From NCBI GenBank assembly GCA_964512655.1, contig CAZEJT010000003.1, positions 62,001 through 126,000 on the forward strand: a DNA stretch of 64,000 nucleotides. Reading direction: 5' to 3'. The notes beneath the pieces are model-generated. The model made no database searches. It saw only the letters and a program-made list of their open reading frames with translations, and was not told the origin of the DNA. This DNA is from VBOC01 sp964512655. GTDB lineage: Bacteria; Bacteroidota; Ignavibacteria; UBA10030; SZUA-254. Both the position numbers and the translations under genes were made by a program. This document shows, piece by piece, positions 18,167 through 27,080 of the stretch. Positions within the stretch are counted from its first letter, which is position 1. The number at the start of each line of letters is the position of its first letter.

Positions 18167-19051
18167 ATGGTCACAAAACCCAAAGGGAGGGCCGCGTTGT
18201 TCTTTCTCGCACCGGCGCTGCTCGCAATCGGGATATTCTTCTTCATCCCTGTGATTGCGGCGCTTCTGATGAGCTTCACCGATTTCGACATCTACTCCCT
18301 TGGGAACCCCGATTACGCCCGGTTCGTCGGCTTCAGGAATTACGCTCAGCTGGTCTCCGATCCCCTCTTCTGGAAGGCGTTGAAGAACACGCTCACGTTT
18401 CTCCTGATCGGCGGACCCCTGTCGATCGCGGTCTCACTTGCTACCGCGCTCCTTCTCCACTCAAAGCTCGTGCGCTTCAAGGGTTTTTTCCGCACCGCGT
18501 ATTTCGCCCCGGTCGTTACGACTCTCGTTGCGGTCGCGGTGGTTTGGCGCTTCATCTATCATCCCCGCTACGGCCTCCTCAACTATGCGCTTTCGTGGCT
18601 GGGGATTTCGGGAATCGACTGGCTCGGAGATCCTGCCTGGGCGATGTTCGCGATCATCCTCATGGCGGTCTGGAAGAATTTCGGGTACAACATGATCATT
18701 TTTATAGCGGGACTCGGGAGTATCCCCGCCGAGCTCTATGAAGCGGCGGCGATCGACGGCGCCGGGAAGTTCGAGCAGTTTCGCATGATCACGCTCCCCA
18801 TGCTTGCCCCAACGACGCTCTTCATCACCGTCATCACGATGATCGGCTATTTCCAGCTCTTCGCGGAGCCGTATGTGATGACGCAGGGCGGGCCGCTCAA
18901 CAGCACGCTCAGCCTCGTACTGCTCATGTATCAGCAGGGGTTCCGGTGGTGGAACATGGGGTACTCGGCCGCGGTTGCATTCGTCCTCTTCGCGTTCATC
19001 CTCGCCGCATCGGTGCTGCAGTCGCGCATACGCAGACGGCTGATGCTCTGA
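18167..19051 (+). CDS. ABC sugar transporter permease, MalF-like
   Basis: 294 residues with six predicted membrane helices, starting ALFFLAPALLAIGIFFFIP. The cytoplasmic EAA loop that contacts the ATPase is present (YEAAAIDGAGKFEQFRMITL). FVGFRNYAQLVSDPLFWKAL is typical of UgpA/MalF carbohydrate permeases. It forms the channel with the next gene, whose ATG overlaps this stop by one base. No ATP-binding subunit follows; many carbohydrate importers share an MsmX/UgpC-type ATPase encoded elsewhere. It is presumed to work with the lipoprotein at 13856-15118. Confidence 0.9.
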   Translation: MVTKPKGRAALFFLAPALLAIGIFFFIPVIAALLMSFTDFDIYSLGNPDYARFVGFRNYAQLVSDPLFWKALKNTLTFLLIGGPLSIAVSLATALLLHSKLVRFKGFFRTAYFAPVVTTLVAVAVVWRFIYHPRYGLLNYALSWLGISGIDWLGDPAWAMFAIILMAVWKNFGYNMIIFIAGLGSIPAELYEAAAIDGAGKFEQFRMITLPMLAPTTLFITVITMIGYFQLFAEPYVMTQGGPLNSTLSLVLLMYQQGFRWWNMGYSAAVAFVLFAFILAASVLQSRIRRRLML

Positions 19052-19869
19052 TGAAGACATTTGGAAAGCTCCTGGGGTACGCCCTTGCCATCGCGGTCGC
19101 GGCGATCTCCCTTGCGCCGATCGTCTGGATGGTGGCGGCTTCGCTGATGCCTTCGGATGAGGCGAGCACGTTTCCGCCCCCGTGGATCCCTCACCCCGTA
19201 ACGCTCGAGCAGTACGCGGGAGTGCTGACGAGGATGAACATGGCGCGTGCGCTCTTCAACAGCGCCTTCCTCGCGGTCAGCGTCACCGCGTTATCGCTTG
19301 TGATCAACTCTATGGCAGGATATGCCTTCGCGAAATATCGTTTTCGCGGGCGCGAGCCCCTGTTCAAGTTTCTCATCGCCTCCTTGGTGATCCCCGCGCA
19401 GGTAACGATGCTCCCTCTCTTCCTGATGCTGAACAAGATGGGGCTCGTGAATTCCTACGTCGGCGTGATCATCCCGGGGCTCGCGAGCATTTTCGGAATT
19501 TTCCTGATACGCCAGTTTGCGTCATCAATTCCCGACAGTTACATCGAGGCGGCGCGGCTCGACGGCGCGGGGGATTTTCGCATCTACTGGTCGCTCATCC
19601 TTCCGGTGTGCAGGCCTATCCTTATTACCCTCGCCGTCTTCACGTTCATGGGCGTGTGGAACGACTTCCTGTGGCCCCTGATCGTAATGACTGACGACTC
19701 GATGTACACGCTCCCTGTCGCCCTCTCGAACCTTTCTCTGGAACACGTCCAGGACACAGAGCTGATGATGGCAGGGTCCGTAATCACCGTTGCCCCCGTG
19801 CTCATCCTCTTCGCGGCGGTGCAGAAATACTACATCGGGGGAATCATGGCGGGAGGAATCAAAGAATAA
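19051..19869 (+). CDS. ABC sugar transporter permease, MalG-like
   Basis: 272 residues from the ATG in the TGATG junction with the previous gene; longer upstream frames lie inside that gene and are rejected. It has six membrane helices, the MalG-type start (LAPIVWMVAASLMPSDE) and an EAA loop (YIEAARLDGAGDFRIYWSLI). The C-terminus ends in KYYIGGIMAGGIKE, the usual QRYFVGGLTAGAVKG-like ending of this family. Second half of the inner-membrane channel for the oligosaccharide importer. It is followed by a strong hairpin. Confidence 0.92.
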   Translation: MKTFGKLLGYALAIAVAAISLAPIVWMVAASLMPSDEASTFPPPWIPHPVTLEQYAGVLTRMNMARALFNSAFLAVSVTALSLVINSMAGYAFAKYRFRGREPLFKFLIASLVIPAQVTMLPLFLMLNKMGLVNSYVGVIIPGLASIFGIFLIRQFASSIPDSYIEAARLDGAGDFRIYWSLILPVCRPILITLAVFTFMGVWNDFLWPLIVMTDDSMYTLPVALSNLSLEHVQDTELMMAGSVITVAPVLILFAAVQKYYIGGIMAGGIKE

Positions 19870-19928
19870 TCGCACGCGGAGTGTGGATGCCCTGGAGCGA
19901 CTTTGTGCCGGCCGGTGCTTTCGTCAAA

Positions 19929-19958
19929 CTGGTGTCACGGTTCGGACCGTGACACCAG
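19929..19958 (+). terminator. Perfect 13-bp stem-loop between convergent genes
   Basis: CTGGTGTCACGGT pairs perfectly with ACCGTGACACCAG around the loop TCGG. It lies between the end of the malG-like gene and the end of the convergent DUF4175 gene. There is no long T-run on either side, but the position and stability make a bidirectional transcription barrier or 3'-end stabiliser likely. Confidence 0.6.
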
Positions 19959-20048
19959 CCGGGACGCTGAATAAAATGCGTCTTTGTGGGCTCCGCGCCT
20001 CCCATGTCAAGCCATACTTCTTTGCGCGGGGCGATCGAGTGGCACTAC

Positions 20049-23000
20049 CTATTGCTGGTGCACCTCGTCCTTCTCCAGCTGGTCGAAGTATTTCTTGATC
20101 AGCTCCTCGTAGTCCTTCGAGTACCTTCCTTCCAGGACTTTGAGAAGCTCCTCCCTCAACTTGTTCTTTCCTTCCTGCGTCGAGACATCGATGTCGGCGG
20201 GGCTTGCGCGGCGAATGTCCTTTCCAGCTTCCGCCTTCCGGCGTTTCTCATAGTCGCGCTCGCGCATTGAGCGCTGCGAATCGAGGAGGCGGGAGAGGAT
20301 ATGGTCCTGCTTTTTCGTCGTGCCGGGATTCACATTCCCCTGCTCGAGGTCGGTCTGGACCTCCTGCATCTCCTGCGCAATCCGGTCGAGGTCGCCCAGG
20401 AGTTTGCTGTACTCGCCGGCATCCTTCGCCTGCTGGGCCAGCTCCTTGAGCGATTGCTGAACCGCTCCCTGAGAACCCGCGAGCCGCCCGTACTCCGCCT
20501 GCTGCTGGGGCGTGAGTCCGTTCCCCGTGCCGTTCCCCATTTCCATGGCTTTCCCCGTTCCGGAATTGATCGATCCCTGCATTCCTGCCATCTGCCCCAG
20601 GCGGCCCATGAGGCCCGCCATGCCCAGACCGCTCTGCGCGCCCTGGAGTCCGCTCAGGGCGTTCTGCATCATGAGGGCGGCGCGGTTCAAGGATCCCATC
20701 GACTCGCCCTGCTGTTCTGATGACCCTCCCGGATTCCGGGCTTCCATGTTATCGAGCGCGCCCTGCATCTCCTTCATCGCATCGCCCATTTCCTTCCCCA
20801 TCTCGGGGCTTACGGCGAACGTTTTCTTGGAGAGCTCCGCCATATTCGCGGCGACGTTGCCCAGGTCGTTCTTCATCTCGCTCTGCTGCTGCGCCCCTTC
20901 GCGGAAGCGCTGGGAATTGGGATCCATCGCCTTGGTTTCTTCCTTGAGCGCCTCCTGCCTGCGGGAGAGTTCGACCATGTTCTCGAGCTGTTTCCGCATC
21001 TCGCGGGTAACCTGCTTCGCCTGCTCGTCCTGGAGCTGCTTCTGGACATCCTTCATCTGCTGCTGGAAATCGGCCAGAGACTGTTCGCTCTGCTCCTGGC
21101 TCTGCTGGGCGCTCTGCATGTCGCCCGACTGCATCTGCTGGGCCGACTGACTCATCTTCTGCCCCACCTGATTCTTCTCCAGATTCTGCTGGGTCTTGGC
21201 CATCTGGTCTACGGGCATCTCCTTCGGAAACTCTTCCATCTTCTTCGTGAGATCGCCCGCCTGCTTCTCAAGCGATTCGGCCTGTTTCTGGAGATCCTTC
21301 TGCTGCTGCGAGAGGGCGTCGCGCTTTTGCTGATCGGAAGAGTTTGTCTTCGAGGTCTGCTCCTTGAGCGCCTCCTGTTGCTTCTGCAGCTCTTCCGCCC
21401 GCTTGATCAGCTCGTCGATCTTCTGCTCGATGTGGATCCGCTTCAGAAGCTCGACCGTGCGCTCGAGGCTCTGCCGGAACTGCTCCTCCGAGAGCTTCAG
21501 CTGCTCCATCGCCTGCCGCATCTCCTCGGGCGAAAGTTGTTTCGCGGATTCCTGGAGCTTCTTGAGGGCCTCCTGCAGCTCGGGCGATTTCAACTGTTCC
21601 ATCAGCTTTTGCAGCTCGGCATATTTCTCCATCGTCTCGTCGGAGAGGAGTTTATTCTCCTCCATCTTCTTCATCATCTCGTCGAGCTTTTTCGTCGTCT
21701 CCTCGAGCCGCTTTTTCATCTCGTCGTGCCGCTGCGTCAGCTCCTGCGCCTTTTTCTGCTGCTGCCAGTCGGCCTTGTCGCGGTTCTTCTTCATCTCGCG
21801 CTGCAGGTCCTCGATATCCTGCCTGAGCCGCTGGGTCTCTTTCGATACGCTCTGCATCTCATCCATCGACTGATCATGCGCCTGCGAAACGTCGGAGAAG
21901 ACCTCCTCCAACGAGGGGAGCCGAAGAAGATACGTCTCGCTCTTCCCGGATTTCGGGCCGTTCACGTTGTCGTTATCGAACACCTCGACGTAGTACGAGA
22001 GCGCGTCTTCGGGGACCAGATGGAGCCCCGACACGTCCCAATGGTACCAGAGCTCCTGGGGGCTCTGGTTCCGCTCCTGAAGAGGAATGTCCAGGAACGT
22101 GAAATTCTCGGCCGGCGGTTCGTACCTCGACTGAGACAGCCGGTATGCCAGGCGGAGTTTTGTAAAGCCGAAGTCATCATTGATGCGGGTGAAGAGGTCG
22201 AGTTTCATCTCCTGCGTGACATCGACATTCTTCGCGGGCGAAAGAATCTCCGCGGTCGGGAACTCATCGGGCGTGGCCCGGATCGTGTACTCGATCGGAT
22301 CGATGTTGGGCAGTCCGTCGGCATCCTTCAGAAGGACGTGATACGTCTTGTTCCGGTGGACCACGAATGAACCCTCGGCGTTCGCACCGTTGATGTCGAG
22401 CGGCGCCGCGCTGCTGTCGCTGAACACCAAAGTTGCCTGCGAGAGCGGCTTGCTCGAGCCGACATGGAGGCCGACCTTCGTTCCCGGATACGCGTCGATG
22501 TCGCCGATGTTATCCTCTCCCGTTCTCGCCGGCAGGCGGGTGTACGAAGGAGGAGTGAGCTTCACCTGGAGAACGCGGATCAGGGGCCGGTCGAGCACAT
22601 TGATGGTGAATTTGTCGCTCTTGATGTCATCGACAGTGGCATAATACTCCGTCGATGACTTGATGTCCTGGATCTCCGTCTTGAACGCATCCCCCTGCCT
22701 GTGGATCAAGCGCGAATCGAACTCGAGCTGCCCTTGCTGACGGGTCAGGACGGTGATGCCCTCGACCGGCCTTCCTTCGGTGCGAATCGTGATCGGGACC
22801 GTCTGGCCGCGCACTACATCGGCGTTCCCCGGCTCGATGACGAATCGGACAGGGAGAGGGGATGCGAAGGAGACGTTGTAGTTGGCGATTCTATAGAGAG
22901 AGCCCAGGAATCCCGACGGCGAGACGACGAAGGTGAGAATAAAAATGCCGAACGCGAAGAGGACGGTCTTGCCCATCTTCCTCACAGCGGAATCTTGTAC

Positions 23001-23456
23001 CGCCTCCGTGAACACGAGGGACTCAATCTGTCTATGGAGATCGCTGAACGAGGCGTCGATCAGTTCGACTGAATAGCTCGACTTGAGCTTCTCACGTTCC
23101 TCGTACATCTGGATCGCATCCAGAAGGCGGTCGCGGACCTGGGGGAAATGATCTCCAACCCTTTGGGCGATCTCGGCAGTGCCTGCCGTCCTGAGGATGC
23201 CGGCAAGCCGGAGTATCGGCCGAAGGACAAACCATACGGATACTCCCAGAAATCCGAGGGCCGCGGCAGAGAAAAGAAGCGTGCGCCCGGGGACACCGAA
23301 GGAGAATACCTCTTCCACCACGACTGTCACGAGGAGAAGGAGGAGAGATAGCATCACCGTCGCGAGAATGCCGTAGAAGAGGGCGAGCCGGTTTTCTTTG
23401 CTCCTGACGGCGCCGATGCGCCCGAGGATATCCGAATAGAGGGATGAGTTGCTCAT
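20049..23456 (-). CDS. DUF4175 family membrane protein with long Gln/Met-rich coiled coil
   Basis: 1135 residues. Hydrophobic helices lie near residues 25-50, 57-85 and 165-185, followed by Ig-like beta domains to about residue 500 (ending YYVEVFDNDNVNGPKSG). A very long charged, Gln- and Met-rich coiled coil spans ~530-880. A Gly/Met/Gln-rich section (residues ~890-1000) and a basic tail end in YEELIKKYFDQLEKDEVHQQ. This is the DUF4175 architecture found in Bacteroidota and relatives next to DUF4159 proteins and often MoxR/DUF58 genes. It is probably an inner-membrane protein with a large periplasmic part in an envelope-assembly system; the function is unknown. It starts 16 bp after the DUF4159 gene on the same strand. 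Confidence 0.8.
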   Translation of the reverse strand: MSNSSLYSDILGRIGAVRSKENRLALFYGILATVMLSLLLLLVTVVVEEVFSFGVPGRTLLFSAAALGFLGVSVWFVLRPILRLAGILRTAGTAEIAQRVGDHFPQVRDRLLDAIQMYEEREKLKSSYSVELIDASFSDLHRQIESLVFTEAVQDSAVRKMGKTVLFAFGIFILTFVVSPSGFLGSLYRIANYNVSFASPLPVRFVIEPGNADVVRGQTVPITIRTEGRPVEGITVLTRQQGQLEFDSRLIHRQGDAFKTEIQDIKSSTEYYATVDDIKSDKFTINVLDRPLIRVLQVKLTPPSYTRLPARTGEDNIGDIDAYPGTKVGLHVGSSKPLSQATLVFSDSSAAPLDINGANAEGSFVVHRNKTYHVLLKDADGLPNIDPIEYTIRATPDEFPTAEILSPAKNVDVTQEMKLDLFTRINDDFGFTKLRLAYRLSQSRYEPPAENFTFLDIPLQERNQSPQELWYHWDVSGLHLVPEDALSYYVEVFDNDNVNGPKSGKSETYLLRLPSLEEVFSDVSQAHDQSMDEMQSVSKETQRLRQDIEDLQREMKKNRDKADWQQQKKAQELTQRHDEMKKRLEETTKKLDEMMKKMEENKLLSDETMEKYAELQKLMEQLKSPELQEALKKLQESAKQLSPEEMRQAMEQLKLSEEQFRQSLERTVELLKRIHIEQKIDELIKRAEELQKQQEALKEQTSKTNSSDQQKRDALSQQQKDLQKQAESLEKQAGDLTKKMEEFPKEMPVDQMAKTQQNLEKNQVGQKMSQSAQQMQSGDMQSAQQSQEQSEQSLADFQQQMKDVQKQLQDEQAKQVTREMRKQLENMVELSRRQEALKEETKAMDPNSQRFREGAQQQSEMKNDLGNVAANMAELSKKTFAVSPEMGKEMGDAMKEMQGALDNMEARNPGGSSEQQGESMGSLNRAALMMQNALSGLQGAQSGLGMAGLMGRLGQMAGMQGSINSGTGKAMEMGNGTGNGLTPQQQAEYGRLAGSQGAVQQSLKELAQQAKDAGEYSKLLGDLDRIAQEMQEVQTDLEQGNVNPGTTKKQDHILSRLLDSQRSMRERDYEKRRKAEAGKDIRRASPADIDVSTQEGKNKLREELLKVLEGRYSKDYEELIKKYFDQLEKDEVHQQ

Positions 23457-23472
23457 CTGCGTACCGTGGGGC

Positions 23473-24147
23473 TCAATGGGTTAACGCCCATGCAACTATA
23501 TTCGTTCCGAAACGAAGGGCTTCCTCCCGCTTATCGGGCGGATCGCCGTGCACTTCCTCGTCGTTCCACCCGTCGCTCGGGTTCGACTCATATGTATAAT
23601 AGAGGACGAGCCGGCTGTTATGGAATAATCCGAAGCCCTGTGCGGGTTTACCGTTGTGCTCATGGGTTTTCGGAGGACCCTTCGGAAAGTCATACTGGCA
23701 GTGGTAGAGCCCGAACGAGTACGGAAGCTCCACGAGCTCCTGCTCAGGGAACACTTTCTTGATCTCGCGGCGGAACGCCTTGTCCATCCCGTAGTCGTCG
23801 TCCGCGTAGATAAAACCGCCGTTCTCCATGTACGTCCTGAGGCGCTTGATCTCGACGTCGCTGAACGTCATGTTTCCGTGCCCGGTCATGAAGATGAACG
23901 GATAAGTGAAAAACTTGTCGCTCGTGATCTCGACGAACTCGTACGCGGGCTCGACATCAATGTTGGTATGCAGCCTCACGTATTTCAGCAGGTTCGTTTC
24001 CTCCTGGGTATCGTTGTACCAGTCGCCGCCGCCGGCATACTTCAGCCGCGCGATCTTGAACGAGCTGCCCGTCTTTGCACTCTGGGAGAAGAGGAGGAGG
24101 GGAAACGCCATCGCCGCAACCATCCCCGCAATGAACGCCTTTCGCAT
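23473..24147 (-). CDS. DUF4159 domain protein, exported
   Basis: 224 residues. The signal peptide (MRKAFIAGMVAAMAFPLLLF) is cleaved near SQSAK. The mature part is a single DUF4159 domain: FKIARLKYAGGGDWYNDTQE, FIFMTGHGNMTFSDVEIKRL, NGGFIYADDDYGMD, FRREIKKVFP, with an alpha/beta fold related to class I glutamine amidotransferases but without an obvious catalytic Cys. It forms an operon with the downstream DUF4175 gene. The promoter at 24156-24184 puts the predicted transcription start only a few bases before the ATG, so the message may be nearly leaderless. A truncated relative of its 5' end lies at 28320-28391. Confidence 0.85.
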   Translation of the reverse strand: MRKAFIAGMVAAMAFPLLLFSQSAKTGSSFKIARLKYAGGGDWYNDTQEETNLLKYVRLHTNIDVEPAYEFVEITSDKFFTYPFIFMTGHGNMTFSDVEIKRLRTYMENGGFIYADDDYGMDKAFRREIKKVFPEQELVELPYSFGLYHCQYDFPKGPPKTHEHNGKPAQGFGLFHNSRLVLYYTYESNPSDGWNDEEVHGDPPDKREEALRFGTNIVAWALTH

Positions 24148-24185
24148 ACAACATTAATCTATCAAACAAGCGGGCAAGAAGCAAC
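24113..24185 (-). repeat. Dispersed repeat copy A: promoter plus first codons of the DUF4159 gene
   Basis: This 73-bp segment matches 28320-28391 at roughly 60 positions, in the same orientation. It covers the promoter and the first 12 codons of the DUF4159 gene. The two copies bracket the minus-strand copper unit. Confidence 0.7.
24156..24184 (-). promoter_or_regulatory. Promoter of the DUF4159-DUF4175 operon
   Basis: Read on the minus strand: TTGCTT at 24184-24179, a 17-nt spacer, TAGATT at 24161-24156. The same two hexamers with identical spacing occur at 39630-39658, and a 16-nt-spaced version occurs at 28363-28390. The similarity extends into the spacer (CTTGCCC and TTTGA). Confidence 0.6.
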
Positions 24186-24306
24186 ACCAACTGACGGCCA
24201 AGATTGACCTGTTTCCAGTTGACGTACGGGTCCAGATTGCAGTAGTTTCCGTTCTTATTCACACACCGTCAATCATCCGATTTCTACTTTGGCTCTCGAG
24301 CTGCGG

Positions 24307-26574
24307 CTAATAGGTGAAAGTTATTCCAATGCCGGCACCCATATCGCTGTCGTAGTGGGTTGACACCGAATAATACTTTGTGATAACATATCTGCCGCCT
24401 ACCGTATACTCCCGATCAGAATTTACCATGAAACCGAATCGCAGGCGGCTGGTGAGAGAAACGTCTTCTCTGCTGAGCTGAAAGCGAAACTTGCCGTCCG
24501 TATCAAATCGCGAATCGGCAATCACAAGCATTGGCAATGTGTATTGCATGCCTGCGACGAACGCTTTCCTGTTGTTTTTATTGCTTACCTGACCGAACAA
24601 AGTATTTTCCGGGGAATCAACTCTCTTGTAATGATAGTCGAGCCCGACATACGGGAACCACCACTGCATCCGGCCGAGGTATCGGCCGACATTGGTCTCA
24701 ACTTCATATCCGTGCTCGTCGTGATAACCCAAGTGCCATATGGCTTGCATTTTCCAATGGGTATTGGCATACATCGCTTCGCCATCGCTTCCGTTGCTTT
24801 CCAAGCCCACGCGCGCCATCGGGTGAAACTCGCGGTCATCGTCATATAGCTTCTGTAGAGCGCTTTGCGGATCCGGTAAGTCCGGGTTTGGAGGTGAATT
24901 CTCGTAACTGAAAATCCTACCCATTCCGGACATCATGTGGTAGAGAATATGGCAATGGAAAAACCAATCTCCACCGGGTTCCGTTGCGGCAAATTCTATG
25001 GTATCTCTTTCCATCGGCATGATGTCGATGATATTTTTCAGAGGGGCATATTCATCTTGACCATTAACAAGCCTGAAATCGTGTCCATGAAGATGTATCG
25101 GGTGCCGCATCATGCTGTTGTTAAACAAGATAAGTCTTACGTTTGCTCCCTTCTTGATAAGGATCTTATCGCTTTCAGACACCGCCTTATCATTCATCGA
25201 CCACACATAGCGGTTCATATTGCCGGTAAGGTCAAATTTCAGTTCGTGCAGTGGGCCGGGAGGCAACGTTGTTTTTTTAGTCGAACGCAGCATTGCGTAA
25301 TTCAACGTGATAATATCTTCATTTTCATTCTCCATGCCGGCCATCGTGTTACCGCCGTGGCTCATGTGCATGTCATCCACGTTCATTGTATCGTGCGGTT
25401 TCATCTCCTTCACGTTCGCGGAATCTTCGGGATGTTCCGGACCAGTAATCTCAGGGTACATGACATTGTTCATGTCCATCTCCTGATTCTGCATTTTCAT
25501 GCCCTCCATTTCGACGACGTCGCCGCTCATATCCATCATCTCGTTCATCATTTGCATCCCGGCAAAATACTTGAGCTTTGGCAGCTTTGTGGCCGGCACT
25601 TTCTCCCCGCTTCCTAACCATAACGAAGCCGACCCCGTTCGGTCTTCCGCCGTCGCTAAGAATTCATAACTCCTGTTGTCCGGAATGGTCACTACGACGT
25701 CATAGGTTTCTGAAACGGCGATAATCAGTCGATCGACCTCGACAGGTTCTACATCGTTACCGTCGGTCGCAACGACGGTTATTTTGCCGCCAGAATAGGT
25801 GAGCCAGAAATAGTCGGACGCGCCGGCGTTGGCAATGCGCAGCCTTACTTTATCACCTGCCTTAAATTCCGGCGCTTGATTCCTGCTTTTTCCGTTGACC
25901 AGGAAGTTCTCGTAATACACGTCGCTCACGTCCATCGCATTCATCCGCTTCCATTCATTCGTGATTTTTGTCCCCAAATTTCCGTTCAGCAATGCCTCGC
26001 CGTAGCTCTGGGTTGTGCCCTTTTTTATGGCAAACCAGTCCGTGGCGCTCTTGAGACTGCGATGGACTTCTTCGGGGTTAATGTCGGTCCACTCGCTCAA
26101 CACAACGGGAATGGTCGGGATATCCCATTCTTTTCTCTTCTTCATGATGAACGCGCCATACATGCCGATTTGTTCCTGGAACCCAGTATGGCTATGGTAC
26201 CAATGGGTTCCGTGCTGCACGATGGGGAACCTGTACAAATGTGTTGTATGGGGTTTGATGGGCATCTGCGTAAGATACGGTACTCCGTCGTACCTGTTTG
26301 GGAGGAAGAGGCCGTGCCAGTGCAAGGATGTCTCTTCATTGAGATTGTTGTGCACATATATTTCTGCCGTGTCGCCTTCGGTAAATGTCAATGTTGGCAT
26401 GGGTATCATTCCATTTACCGCGATAGCCCGGGTTGGTTTCTCACCAAATGTCACGATAGTATCCGCGACGTAGAGGTTATAGCGGACGGTGGTCTGGGCA
26501 AAAATTGCCATCGAAGCGCAAACCAACATGGAGATGCCGATAAGAGTTTTTTTCATACGCGTATTTGCTTTCAT
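24307..26574 (-). CDS. Multicopper oxidase (CopA-like) fused to a CopB-like beta-barrel
   Basis: 755 residues. A signal peptide ends near MAIFAQ. Three cupredoxin domains carry the four copper-binding blocks: HWHG, HWYHSHT, HPIHLHGH and HCHILYHM. Between the second and third domains lies a Met/His-rich insert (residues ~335-425; MNEMMDMSG, MEGMKMQNQEMDMN, DDMHMSHGG), expected to bind Cu(I). After the last copper site, residues ~590-755 become beta-strand rich with alternating aromatics (YEVETNVGRYLGRMQWWFPY, ending GITFTY), like the outer-membrane copper protein CopB. It probably oxidises Cu(I) to the less toxic Cu(II) at the outer membrane. Last gene of the minus-strand copper unit. Confidence 0.85.
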   Translation of the reverse strand: MKANTRMKKTLIGISMLVCASMAIFAQTTVRYNLYVADTIVTFGEKPTRAIAVNGMIPMPTLTFTEGDTAEIYVHNNLNEETSLHWHGLFLPNRYDGVPYLTQMPIKPHTTHLYRFPIVQHGTHWYHSHTGFQEQIGMYGAFIMKKRKEWDIPTIPVVLSEWTDINPEEVHRSLKSATDWFAIKKGTTQSYGEALLNGNLGTKITNEWKRMNAMDVSDVYYENFLVNGKSRNQAPEFKAGDKVRLRIANAGASDYFWLTYSGGKITVVATDGNDVEPVEVDRLIIAVSETYDVVVTIPDNRSYEFLATAEDRTGSASLWLGSGEKVPATKLPKLKYFAGMQMMNEMMDMSGDVVEMEGMKMQNQEMDMNNVMYPEITGPEHPEDSANVKEMKPHDTMNVDDMHMSHGGNTMAGMENENEDIITLNYAMLRSTKKTTLPPGPLHELKFDLTGNMNRYVWSMNDKAVSESDKILIKKGANVRLILFNNSMMRHPIHLHGHDFRLVNGQDEYAPLKNIIDIMPMERDTIEFAATEPGGDWFFHCHILYHMMSGMGRIFSYENSPPNPDLPDPQSALQKLYDDDREFHPMARVGLESNGSDGEAMYANTHWKMQAIWHLGYHDEHGYEVETNVGRYLGRMQWWFPYVGLDYHYKRVDSPENTLFGQVSNKNNRKAFVAGMQYTLPMLVIADSRFDTDGKFRFQLSREDVSLTSRLRFGFMVNSDREYTVGGRYVITKYYSVSTHYDSDMGAGIGITFTY

Positions 26575-26610
26575 TTAACACTATGACTGGATGTCCAGTC
26601 AGAAGAGTTA

Positions 26611-27075
26611 TTATCTGTGGGCATCAATATTGTCCTTTGTCGATTGAATCCAGTCCACGAGCTGCTGCCTTTGTTCTGAGGTCAGTCTTGCGCTCGGATG
26701 CATGAGTTTATATGCGGTCAAGGGCATTGTGCCGTCCTTAATCCTATTCTCGACCTCCTGAAGTTTGCTTATTTGTCTTCGCGGCGAGAGAGAATAAAGG
26801 TCGCTGAAGTTCAGCATGGCTTTGCCATTTTCAATATCATTCGCCAGCATCCATCCGACAGGTTGAACATTGAAATACCAGGGGTAGGAGGTATTGTTGC
26901 TATGGCAATCGAAGCAGGCGTTCCTTAAAAGGGAATACACATTACCCGGAACGTTGAATGTTTTCATCATACCGTCTTGCACCGCCTGCCCATTTTGATT
27001 CCGGGCAGGCCGGATAAATTGCAAGACGATGCATCCTGCCATCACCGCCAGGAGTGTTGCTTTCACTCGGTTCAC
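26611..27075 (-). CDS. Haem-binding domain protein with CxxCH
   Basis: 154 residues. A single N-terminal hydrophobic segment (ATLLAVMAGCIVLQFI) is followed by the haem-binding domain typical of Bacteroidota (PF14376-like). It shows NACFDCHSNNTSYPWYF with one CxxCH site (about residues 54-58), NVQPVGWMLANDIENGKAML, and a C-terminal LTSEQRQQLVDWI. It is anchored in the membrane and faces the periplasm. It sits between a DUF3347 protein and the multicopper oxidase, so an electron-transfer or redox role in copper handling is plausible but not shown. Confidence 0.8.
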   Translation of the reverse strand: MNRVKATLLAVMAGCIVLQFIRPARNQNGQAVQDGMMKTFNVPGNVYSLLRNACFDCHSNNTSYPWYFNVQPVGWMLANDIENGKAMLNFSDLYSLSPRRQISKLQEVENRIKDGTMPLTAYKLMHPSARLTSEQRQQLVDWIQSTKDNIDAHR

Positions 27076-27080
27076 GATGT

